Below are positions 1 through 5,198 of a DNA stretch of 8,593 bases, one piece after another. Under the pieces are notes generated by a model that was given only the letters and a program-made list of their open reading frames with translations, was not told the DNA's origin and ran no database searches. This DNA comes from an uncultured Sporolactobacillus sp. GTDB lineage: Bacteria; Bacillota; Bacilli; Bacillales; Sporolactobacillaceae. The DNA lies in contig UQRJ01000111.1 of assembly GCA_900543345.1 (NCBI GenBank), positions 1 through 8,593 of the forward strand, read 5' to 3'. Position 1 is the first letter of the stretch. Every line of letters begins with the position of its first letter. The translations under genes were made by a program, and so were the position numbers.

Positions 1-39
1 GGCTATTCGTCGGCAGCGTCAGATGTGTATAAGAGACAG
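1..39 (+). other. Nextera read-1 adapter with partial index (artificial sequence)
   Basis: Bases 7-39 match the full 33-base Illumina Nextera read-1 transposon adapter, which begins TCGTCGGCAGCGTC and ends in the 19-base Tn5 mosaic end AGATGTGTATAAGAGACAG. Bases 1-6 (ggctat) sit where the i5 index belongs, so they are probably the last six index bases. This is library-construction DNA, not genome. The biological insert starts at about base 40. Confidence 0.97.
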
Positions 40-40
40 C

Positions 41-85
41 AGCTATTTTGTTCCTTATCAGCAATCGGGCAGCAATAATAAATAA
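41..85 (+). CDS. divIB: Probable 3' end of divIB (FtsQ-type division protein), partial
   Basis: Directly after the adapter an open frame runs for 14 codons to a TAA at 83-85 and encodes the tail SYFVPYQQSGSNNK. DivIB is a single-pass membrane protein of the divisome, and its gene lies upstream of ftsA in Bacillales. As I remember it, the DivIB C-terminus has a short strand ending in a T/S-Y-F motif followed by a polar tail, which this fits. The evidence is only 14 residues plus gene order, so this is an inference. The tail could belong to another dcw gene or be a chance open frame. If it is divIB, the small genes found between divIB and ftsA in B. subtilis (ylxW, ylxX, sbp) are absent here. 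Confidence 0.42.
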   Translation, partial: SYFVPYQQSGSNNK

Positions 86-242
86 CCCGGCCGCACAGGA
101 TAGCCACTATTTTTTCGCTTGAAGGATGATTTATATCTTTTCTAGTCCATTAACTTGGTGTAGACTTATATTTAGTCGTAGATTCCGACAACTCTATTGA
201 ATTTTTTCATAGAAATCCGATGAATAAGACAGGGAAACGAGT

Positions 243-256
243 GGCAGAGTTCTGCC
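243..256. repeat. Perfect dyad just upstream of the SigH-type promoter
   Basis: GGCAGA (243-248) and TCTGCC (251-256) are perfect inverted repeats separated by GT. The dyad ends six bases before the predicted SigH -35 element, so a dimeric regulator could bind here. It matches no operator I recognise, and a chance occurrence is possible. Confidence 0.4.
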
Positions 257-262
257 TGAAAT

Positions 263-289
263 AAAGGAATTTGTTTCGACTTGTAGAAT
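263..289 (+). promoter_or_regulatory. SigH-type promoter for ftsA-ftsZ
   Basis: The -35 element AAAGGAATT (263-271) matches the SigH consensus RNAGGAWWW at every position. After an 11-base spacer, GTAGAAT (283-289) matches the -10 consensus RNNGAAT at every position. Transcription would start near 296. In B. subtilis one of the ftsAZ promoters depends on SigH and raises FtsA and FtsZ as cells switch to polar division at sporulation onset. The site and its context support the same role here; activity is inferred. Confidence 0.72.
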
Positions 290-339
290 TAGTTAATTAG
301 AGTAGAGAAACCGGGTGCTATACCTATCTTGCGGAAAAG

Positions 340-422
340 AACCGGTTGAATCATAACATTTGCGTATGATATGGATAACAAAATCAATAAAGAGGTTATC
401 TCCATTGCCTGATCAACCGGTT
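340..422. repeat. Two copies of the palindrome AACCGGTT
   Basis: The 8-base palindrome AACCGGTT occurs at 340-347 and 415-422, 75 bases apart start to start, between the SigH-type promoter and ftsA. A third copy lies at 5094-5101 in the sigG leader. The copies at 340 and 5094 share the longer string AACCGGTTGA. Both locations are regulatory gaps. Function is unknown; these may be protein-binding sites, or the two upstream copies could pair with each other in RNA. Confidence 0.4.
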
Positions 423-490
423 CAGCACTGCCCACCACACATCCCTGAAAAGAGAAATAATAAAAAAAGAATGAGGGGAGGTGCCGAAAT

Positions 491-1765
491 ATGAACAGCG
501 AAGAAGTTTTTGTTAGCCTCGATATCGGAACTTCGAGTGTGAAGACGGTTATCGGGGAGATGAACGACGGGTCGCTCAATGTCATCGGTGTCGGGGAAGC
601 AGAATCGACAGGAATTAAAAAAGGATCGATTGTGGACATCGATGCGACGGTTCGTTCGATCCGCCGTGCGATTGAAGAAGCCGAAAGAATGGTGGGCCTC
701 ACTATTCGGAGCGTCATTGTCGGCATCTCGGGCAATCATATACATCTCAGACCCTGTCATGGTATTGTGGCTGTTTCCAACGAAAATCACGAAATTGGCG
801 ATACGGATATCGGACGGGTGATCAGTGCCGCTCAGGTCATGTCGATTCCGCCGGAGCGGGAGATCATTGATGTAATCCCCCAGCAGTTTATTGTCGACGG
901 TGTCGATGAAATTCACGATCCACGGGGGATGATCGGCGTTCGGCTGGAAATGGACGGGACGCTGATCACCGGTTCGAAAACCGTATTGCATAATCTTTTA
1001 CGCTGCGTGGAGAAGTCGGGCCTTCAAGTCGCGGACATCTGTCTGCAGACATTGGCGGTCAGCTCGGTGGCGCTGACCGAGGATGAGAAAAACCTCGGTG
1101 TGGTTCTCGTCGACATCGGCGGCGGATCGACCAGCGTGGCGGTTTTCGATCAAGGGACGCTTGTATCGACTTTTGAATTGCCTGTTGGCGGAAATCATAT
1201 GACTAAAGACGTCTCCATCATAAAAAAAATACCGCTTGAAGAGGCGGAGAAGCTGAAAATCCAGCACGGTGCCGCCATGCCGGAAGCTACTTCGCCGGAG
1301 GATAGATTTACGGCTTCCCGGATCGGAAGTTCGAAGAAACAGACGCTTGATCAGGTAGATCTTGCAGAGATCATCGAAGCACGGCTGGGTGAACTGTTCG
1401 ATATTGTCCGTGAAGAACTTCGGCGCATCGGCGTCAGCGATCCGGCAGGCGGATATGTGCTGACCGGCGGGGTCACGGCAATGCCGGGCGTGGCCGATCT
1501 GGCGGCAGAAAAATTGGGAACGAATGTGCGCATTGCCGCTCCGGATTACATCGGCGTTCGCGAACCTAAATTTACCGCTTGTATCGGACTGATTCAGTTT
1601 GCTTACCACAACGTGAAAATTCAGGGAAAGGAAGTCGCCGCGGCCGTTGCTGAAGACCGCTATCCGGATGAGCCGAAACCGCGGAAACAAAAACGTAGCG
1701 CGCCCAAAGATAAACAAGGCGTGACGGCACGGGTAAAAAGTTGGTTTAATATGTTTTTCGATTGA
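491..1765 (+). CDS. ftsA: Cell division protein FtsA
   Basis: FtsA is an actin-like ATPase that polymerises on the inner face of the membrane, anchors FtsZ filaments and recruits later divisome proteins. The 424-residue length is normal. The fold is visible: phosphate-1 loop SLDIGTSSVKT (9-19), the FtsA-specific 1C subdomain at about 82-160, phosphate-2 motif VDIGGGSTSV (207-216) and adenosine motif GGYVLTGGVTAMPG (320-333). A charged linker (about 384-410) leads to the C-terminal amphipathic helix VKSWFNMFF (415-423), the membrane-targeting sequence. The ATG at 491 is chosen because GGGGAGGTG ends seven bases before it and the N-terminus aligns with the family. ftsZ follows after 75 bases. 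The upstream SigH-type promoter suggests induction at sporulation onset. Identification is secure. Confidence 0.98.
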   Translation: MNSEEVFVSLDIGTSSVKTVIGEMNDGSLNVIGVGEAESTGIKKGSIVDIDATVRSIRRAIEEAERMVGLTIRSVIVGISGNHIHLRPCHGIVAVSNENHEIGDTDIGRVISAAQVMSIPPEREIIDVIPQQFIVDGVDEIHDPRGMIGVRLEMDGTLITGSKTVLHNLLRCVEKSGLQVADICLQTLAVSSVALTEDEKNLGVVLVDIGGGSTSVAVFDQGTLVSTFELPVGGNHMTKDVSIIKKIPLEEAEKLKIQHGAAMPEATSPEDRFTASRIGSSKKQTLDQVDLAEIIEARLGELFDIVREELRRIGVSDPAGGYVLTGGVTAMPGVADLAAEKLGTNVRIAAPDYIGVREPKFTACIGLIQFAYHNVKIQGKEVAAAVAEDRYPDEPKPRKQKRSAPKDKQGVTARVKSWFNMFFD

Positions 1766-1794
1766 CCACAAGCGGCAAAATACGAGAGCGATCG

Positions 1795-1818
1795 GGTTGA
1801 AACGGCGACTGTTCAACC
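1795..1818 (+). promoter_or_regulatory. Hairpin in the ftsA-ftsZ gap, just before the ftsZ ribosome binding site
   Basis: GGTTGAA (1795-1801) pairs perfectly with TTCAACC (1812-1818) around a 10-base loop; an eighth pair is possible if A1802 bulges. The stem ends seven bases before the ftsZ Shine-Dalgarno GGGAGGA (1826-1832). There is no T run after it, so it is not a terminator. It could influence RNA processing or ftsZ translation relative to ftsA; that role is inferred. Confidence 0.45.
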
Positions 1819-1840
1819 TCTGAACGGGAGGAAATGATTA

Positions 1841-3019
1841 ATGCAGGAAAATACGGAAGAGATGAACAATCTCGCGAAAATTAAAGTCATCGGTGTGGGC
1901 GGCGGCGGTAGCAACGCGGTCAATCGAATGATTGAAAGCGGTATTCAGGGTGTCGAATTTATCGGTGCCAATACGGACGCTCAGGCATTGAAGCTTTCCA
2001 AGGCCGGCACTAAGGTTCAGCTTGGCGAGAAGCTGACTCGCGGGCTCGGCGCCGGTGCCAATCCCGATGTCGGCAAGAAGGCCGCCGAAGAGAGTCGCGA
2101 TCAAGTTGAGGAAATGCTCAAGGGAGCGGACATGGTGTTTGTGACCGCCGGGATGGGCGGCGGAACGGGCACCGGCGCCGCCCCGATCATCGCGGAAATC
2201 GCCAAAGACGTCGGTGCGCTGACTGTCGGCGTGGTGACGCGCCCCTTTTCTTTTGAAGGACGGAAAAGGGCCAAACAAGCGCAGCTGGGCATCGACAATC
2301 TGAAAGAGAAAGTCGATACACTGATCGTGATTCCAAATGATCGTCTGCTGGAAATCGTCGATAGAAATACACCGATGCTCGATGCGTTTCGTGAAGCGGA
2401 CAATGTGCTGAGGCAGGGCGTTCAGGGCATTTCCGATCTGATTGCCGTTCCCGGGCTGATCAATCTCGATTTTGCCGATGTGAAGACGATCATGACGGAA
2501 GGCGGATCGGCACTGATGGCCATCGGCATTGCCTCGGGGGAAAACCGCGCTGCCGAGGCCGCTAAAAAAGCGATCTCCAGCCCGCTATTGGAAAAATCAA
2601 TCGACGGGGCGAAGGGCGTGTTGATGAACATTACCGGCGGCAATAATCTGAGTCTGTATGAAGTTAATGAAGCGGCCGATATCGTTGCCACAGCGGCGGA
2701 TGAGGAAGTCAATATGATTTTCGGTTCCGTAATCCGCGAAGAAATGGACGATGAAATTGTTGTCACTGTCATCGCGACCGGATTTGTTGAGGATGAGGTT
2801 GTCCATCAAAAGAAAAGTGACGAAGAACAAAGCATGCGCCAGACGAGATCGACGTCACCCGCAAAGGGAGCGGGTGACCAATCAGCCCACGATTTCCGGC
2901 ATAATGAACATCCGCTGCGCGGTGACCAGCCGACCCGCAGGACGCGCAGCATTGTCGACGACGAAGAACTGCTGGATGTACCGACTTTTCTTCGCAATCG
3001 CCATAAAAAGAAAGAATGA
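1841..3019 (+). CDS. ftsZ: Cell division protein FtsZ
   Basis: FtsZ is the tubulin-like GTPase that forms the division ring at mid-cell, and at the pole during sporulation. The N-terminal nucleotide-binding domain shows [16 protein letters not shown] (15-30) and the tubulin signature GGGTGTG (106-112). The T7 synergy loop NLDFADVK (208-215) carries the catalytic aspartates D210 and D213 that complete the active site of the neighbouring subunit. After about residue 316 comes a disordered charged linker, then the conserved C-terminal peptide DVPTFLRNR (379-387) that binds FtsA and SepF, and a basic tail. At 392 residues it is slightly longer than the B. subtilis protein. The ATG at 1841 follows GGGAGGA by eight bases; an ATG at 1834 is out of frame. 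It is probably cotranscribed with ftsA and ends at the terminator at 3052. Identification is secure. Confidence 0.99.
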   Translation: MQENTEEMNNLAKIKVIGVGGGGSNAVNRMIESGIQGVEFIGANTDAQALKLSKAGTKVQLGEKLTRGLGAGANPDVGKKAAEESRDQVEEMLKGADMVFVTAGMGGGTGTGAAPIIAEIAKDVGALTVGVVTRPFSFEGRKRAKQAQLGIDNLKEKVDTLIVIPNDRLLEIVDRNTPMLDAFREADNVLRQGVQGISDLIAVPGLINLDFADVKTIMTEGGSALMAIGIASGENRAAEAAKKAISSPLLEKSIDGAKGVLMNITGGNNLSLYEVNEAADIVATAADEEVNMIFGSVIREEMDDEIVVTVIATGFVEDEVVHQKKSDEEQSMRQTRSTSPAKGAGDQSAHDFRHNEHPLRGDQPTRRTRSIVDDEELLDVPTFLRNRHKKKE

Positions 3020-3051
3020 TTCAGTTCGTCGCCGTTAATTCGGCAATTGTA

Positions 3052-3089
3052 AAAAAGGGGCGGGAGGCCGAATGCTTCCGCTCCTTTTT
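3052..3089 (+). terminator. Strong intrinsic terminator after ftsZ
   Basis: A 15-pair stem with two G-U wobbles joins 3052-3066 (five A, then a G-rich arm) to 3075-3089 (a C-rich arm, then five T), with an 8-base loop. Because one side starts with A and the other ends with T, it could work in both directions. It lies 32 bases after the ftsZ stop and separates the ftsAZ unit from the spoIIG operon. Confidence 0.85.
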
Positions 3090-3116
3090 ATTGCCTGGAA
3101 AATGATTAAATGTTGT

Positions 3117-3125
3117 TTCGACAAT
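3117..3125 (-). promoter_or_regulatory. Spo0A-box-like sequence (distal)
   Basis: TTCGACAAT contains the complete reverse-strand Spo0A core TTCGACA and differs from the 9-base box TTCGACAAA only at the last position. It lies about 240 bases upstream of the predicted spoIIGA start of transcription. That is farther than the Spo0A sites known at the B. subtilis spoIIG promoter, so it may be incidental or an auxiliary site. Confidence 0.4.
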
Positions 3126-3272
3126 CGGGAATCGGTCCGGAAAGGAGTCCGAGTGAAATTAAATAGAGCCTGGGATTCGGGGATGAATAAGCCAAGCCTG
3201 AAAGTTGACGGGGGGATACTCGGGCAGATACTCGAAACAAGAAAAAATATCTGAAAATTATAAATATTAATG

Positions 3273-3281
3273 CTCGACAAA
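3273..3281 (-). promoter_or_regulatory. Spo0A-box-like sequence upstream of the spoIIG promoter
   Basis: CTCGACAAA matches the reverse-strand Spo0A box TTCGACAAA at eight of nine positions. It lies about 75-83 bases upstream of the predicted transcription start, similar to the upstream Spo0A site of the B. subtilis spoIIG promoter. A weaker match, ATTGACAGA (3316-3324), overlaps the -35 element, where the proximal site would be expected. Confidence 0.55.
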
Positions 3282-3316
3282 AGCAGGCAAAATAACAGGA
3301 ATTATCCGGCCAAGGA

Positions 3317-3349
3317 TTGACAGACTTTCCGAGCGAAGGCCCGTATACT
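3317..3349 (+). promoter_or_regulatory. spoIIG promoter with over-long spacer (Spo0A-activated type)
   Basis: TTGACA (3317-3322) is a perfect SigA -35 element and TATACT (3344-3349) a five-of-six -10 element, but they are 21 bases apart instead of about 17. B. subtilis spoIIG is the classic case of a SigA promoter with good hexamers and an over-long spacer (22 bases), and it therefore needs phosphorylated Spo0A. The same design here argues for Spo0A dependence. Transcription would start near 3356, about 28 bases before spoIIGA. The rest of the 364-base gap between ftsZ and spoIIGA holds the terminator, the Spo0A-like boxes and no gene I can support. Confidence 0.78.
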
Positions 3350-3383
3350 ATTTCTAACATGCAAAGAATGAAGAGGTGGTTTG

Positions 3384-4310
3384 ATGGTCGTTTATCTGGA
3401 TGCGGTCTGGTTGCTAAATTTGTTGATCGATGCCTGCCTATTAAAATTAACTGCCGTCATGTTGAAACGGAAAATGGCGACCATTCGCCTGATTCTCGGT
3501 ACATTGACCGCGTCTTCGATCGTCCTGATCTTTTTTACGCCTGTATCGCCCCTTATTGATCATCCGCTCGGCAAATTGCTCTTTTCGTCGTTGATCATTC
3601 TAATTACCTTCGGCTTCGGTAGGTTTACGGTGTTTTTTCAGAATCTCGCGGCGTTTTATTTTGTCGCTTTTGCGATCGGCGGCGGCCTGTTCGCAATTCA
3701 TTTTTTCTTCATCAGCGATACATTTTATGCGGGCGGATCTGTTTTCACGACGCCGAATTTTGGCGACCCGATCAGTTGGATTGCCGTTGCCGTTGGATTC
3801 CCCGCTCTCTTTCTTTTTTCCCGCAAACGGATTGAGCAGACGGCCGTGCATAAGTGGCGGAGTGCCTCCGGCGCTGCGGTGACGATCCGTGTGGCGCATC
3901 AGGTGATCCATGCCGACGGCCTGATCGACAGTGGCAATGGTCTTTACGATCCGCTGACCCGGCTGCCGGTCATGTTTCTGACTCGGGCGGCTTGCGGCAG
4001 TGCCGTCCCGGAACCGTTGCTGGCGGCGGCTCGGGGGGCCGAACCTTTTTCGCTAATCGACGGCCTTGCGGCGGAATGGACGGCACGCCTCAGTTGGGTT
4101 CCCTTCTCATCAGTGGACGGCAGTGCACGTTATCTGATAGCGTTTCGTCCGGATCAGGTGCTAGTAAGGCATGAAGGCAAATGTTTTGATTGCGGCAGCA
4201 AGGTGCTGGTTGCGTTGACTGAGCATCGACTAAGTCCCTTGGGAGAATTCGGCAGTCTTCTTCATCCGGATATGTTGCTCAAAGGAAAAATAGTCGAATC
4301 GGCTTCTTAA
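3384..4310 (+). CDS. spoIIGA: SpoIIGA, membrane aspartic protease that processes pro-SigE
   Basis: SpoIIGA sits in the sporulation septum and, when the forespore signal SpoIIR arrives, removes the pro-sequence of SigE, activating the mother-cell programme. The first half is hydrophobic with about five membrane segments (roughly residues 2-27, 32-52, 62-79, 81-110 and 128-146), starting with the family-typical VYLDAVWLLNLLIDA. The soluble half carries the protease motif LIDSGNGLYDPL (180-191), in which D182 corresponds to the catalytic aspartate of B. subtilis (D183), then AFRPDQV (253-259) and LLHPDMLLKG (292-301). The length of 308 residues is normal. I chose the ATG at 3384, seven bases after GAGG of AGAGGTGG, rather than the in-frame TTG at 3381, which is too close. 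sigE follows after 15 bases. Membership of the spoIIG operon is secure. Confidence 0.96.
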   Translation: MVVYLDAVWLLNLLIDACLLKLTAVMLKRKMATIRLILGTLTASSIVLIFFTPVSPLIDHPLGKLLFSSLIILITFGFGRFTVFFQNLAAFYFVAFAIGGGLFAIHFFFISDTFYAGGSVFTTPNFGDPISWIAVAVGFPALFLFSRKRIEQTAVHKWRSASGAAVTIRVAHQVIHADGLIDSGNGLYDPLTRLPVMFLTRAACGSAVPEPLLAAARGAEPFSLIDGLAAEWTARLSWVPFSSVDGSARYLIAFRPDQVLVRHEGKCFDCGSKVLVALTEHRLSPLGEFGSLLHPDMLLKGKIVESAS

Positions 4311-4325
4311 AGGAGGATGAACGTT

Positions 4326-5036
4326 ATGAAACGATTTTTCAGAAAATGGTGGAACAGACTGCTGATTAAGCTGCATATCCGGCCGGAAGATGTTTTCTAT
4401 ATTGGCGGCAGCGAAGGGCTGCCGTCGCCGCTGTCCAGGGAAGAGGAAGCCGAATTGCTGCGGAAATTGCCTTCCGGCGATCGCCAGGCGCGCTCGACAT
4501 TGATTGAGCGGAATCTGCGGCTGGTCGTATATATTGCCCGCAAGTTCGATAATACACGAATCAATGTCGAAGATCTGATCAGTATTGGGACGATCGGGCT
4601 GATCAAAGCAGTAAATACGTTCAATCCGGAAAAGAAAATTAAACTGGCGACGTATGCTTCACGCTGTATTGAAAATGAAATTCTCATGTTTCTGCGGCGG
4701 AATAATCGTACACGCTCGGAAGTTTCGCTGGACGAGCCGCTGAACGTCGATTGGGACGGCAACGAATTGCTACTTTCCGACGTGCTGGGAACGGCCGGCG
4801 ACATCACGACGAAAGGCATTGAGCGGAAAGTCGACCGTACACTGCTGAAAAAAGCGCTGCTGATGCTCAATGATCGTGAGAAGGAAATCATGATTCTGCG
4901 TTTCGGGCTGGCCGGAGGGAAAGAGCGTACGCAAAAAGATGTCGCCGATCAGCTTGGTATTTCGCAATCCTATATTTCGCGGTTGGAGAAACGAATTATC
5001 AAACGATTGCAAAAAGAATTCAGCAAAATGGCTTGA
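4326..5036 (+). CDS. sigE: RNA polymerase sigma factor SigE, made as pro-SigE
   Basis: SigE is the early mother-cell sigma factor of sporulation. The basic, aromatic N-terminus ([16 protein letters not shown], 1-16) is the pro-sequence that holds the inactive precursor at the membrane. By alignment with B. subtilis (cleavage in VYYIGGSE), SpoIIGA should cut near F24-Y25 within VFYIGGSE, so this pro-sequence is about three residues shorter. Region 2 spans about 56-125, with [14 protein letters not shown] (61-74) and [15 protein letters not shown] (105-119). Region 4, with its helix-turn-helix (about 202-222, [21 protein letters not shown]), is complete. The protein has 236 residues against 239 in B. 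subtilis. I chose the ATG at 4326, nine bases after AGGAGG (4311-4316); the in-frame ATG at 4317 touches the Shine-Dalgarno and cannot be used efficiently. The Shine-Dalgarno directly follows the spoIIGA stop, suggesting coupled translation. Confidence 0.97.
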   Translation: MKRFFRKWWNRLLIKLHIRPEDVFYIGGSEGLPSPLSREEEAELLRKLPSGDRQARSTLIERNLRLVVYIARKFDNTRINVEDLISIGTIGLIKAVNTFNPEKKIKLATYASRCIENEILMFLRRNNRTRSEVSLDEPLNVDWDGNELLLSDVLGTAGDITTKGIERKVDRTLLKKALLMLNDREKEIMILRFGLAGGKERTQKDVADQLGISQSYISRLEKRIIKRLQKEFSKMA

Positions 5037-5056
5037 TTTCTCCGAATGAGGCCGGT

Positions 5057-5094
5057 GCATAAAATGCATGTCTCGGGAGATACTTGACCTTATA
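5057..5094 (+). promoter_or_regulatory. Putative forespore (SigG/SigF) promoter of sigG
   Basis: GCATG (5066-5070) matches the SigG -35 consensus GHATR. After 17 bases, CCTTATA (5088-5094) matches the -10 consensus CATWMTA at six of seven positions. Overlapping it, GCATA (5057-5061) and GGAGATACTT (5076-5085) resemble SigF elements, but their spacing is 14 and the last base is off consensus. The two -35 candidates lie in a dyad, TGCAT-aaa-ATGCA (5056-5068). In B. subtilis sigG is transcribed first by SigF and then by SigG itself, so overlapping sites are expected. Confidence 0.5.
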
Positions 5095-5101
5095 ACCGGT
5101 T
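5094..5101. repeat. Third AACCGGTT palindrome, in the sigG leader
   Basis: AACCGGTT here matches the copies at 340-347 and 415-422 upstream of ftsA. It overlaps the last base of the candidate SigG -10 element and covers the expected transcription start region. An 8-base palindrome can recur by chance; its position in two regulatory gaps is the only support for a role. Confidence 0.3.
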
Positions 5102-5115
5102 GAAAAATGGAAGGG

Positions 5116-5148
5116 GCAGCGCAAGGCGGGCAAACGGCCTTGCCCTGC
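5116..5148 (+). promoter_or_regulatory. Stable hairpin in the sigG leader
   Basis: GCAG-C-GCAAGGC (5116-5127) pairs with GCCTTGC-C-CTGC (5137-5148): seven pairs, one C-C mismatch, then four pairs, around a 9-base loop. No T run follows, so it is unlikely to be an ordinary terminator. Hairpins between sigE and sigG have been discussed in B. subtilis as limiting sigG expression from read-through of the spoIIG operon; a similar role is inferred. Confidence 0.6.
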
Positions 5149-5155
5149 GGCATTT

Positions 5156-5189
5156 CTCCGGTAATCAGGCAGCTTAAGTCACCGGGAGG
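5156..5189 (+). promoter_or_regulatory. Hairpin that covers the sigG Shine-Dalgarno sequence
   Basis: CTCCGGT (5156-5162) can pair with ACCGG-AG in ACCGGGAG (5181-5188), with G5186 bulged and an 18-base loop. The 3' arm contains most of the Shine-Dalgarno GGGAGG (5184-5189), so the fold would hide the ribosome binding site of sigG. An upstream copy of the anti-Shine-Dalgarno segment ATTTCTCCG lies at 5036-5044 and repeats at 5152-5160. Translational damping of sigG is inferred from the fold. Confidence 0.5.
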
Positions 5190-5198
5190 TATCGTTTT

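Larger units (their letters stand above)
86..490 (+). other. Non-coding leader upstream of ftsA
   Basis: This 405-base stretch is clearly more AT-rich than the genes that follow and has no convincing coding frame on either strand. It contains a perfect dyad (243-256), a SigH-type promoter (263-289), two copies of the palindrome AACCGGTT (340-347 and 415-422), and the ftsA Shine-Dalgarno sequence GGGGAGGTG ending at 483. I found no strong SigA promoter; the best candidate, TTGCGG at 329 with CATAAC at 352, is poor. The predicted SigH transcript would have a leader of about 195 bases. Confidence 0.7.

Noticed and set aside
98..115. Possible terminator after the upstream gene (ATAG-cca-CTAT followed by T residues)
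   Set aside because: The stem has only four Watson-Crick pairs plus two possible G-U pairs. It is too weak to call a terminator.
275..283. Spo0A-box-like TTCGACT inside the SigH promoter spacer
   Set aside because: It matches only six of seven core positions and fewer of the full 9-base box, and it lies within the polymerase footprint. It is not enough to claim direct Spo0A control of ftsAZ.
329..357. Possible SigA promoter upstream of ftsA (TTGCGG, 17 bases, CATAAC)
   Set aside because: It matches only three of six and four of six consensus positions, and other weak alternatives nearby are equally good. It is not distinguishable from AT-rich background.
289..991. Long open frames on the - strand across the ftsA leader and 5' part of ftsA
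   Set aside because: They lie opposite ftsA, resemble no protein I know, have odd composition and no convincing ribosome binding site. They are reading-frame shadows of a GC-rich gene.
3072..3254. 60-codon + strand open frame between ftsZ and spoIIGA
   Set aside because: It begins inside the ftsZ terminator stem, has no Shine-Dalgarno sequence, and overlaps a Spo0A-like box. The translation has no recognisable feature.
4317..4325. ATG at 4317 as the start of sigE
   Set aside because: It directly abuts the Shine-Dalgarno AGGAGG, leaving no spacing. The ATG at 4326 has ideal spacing of nine bases.
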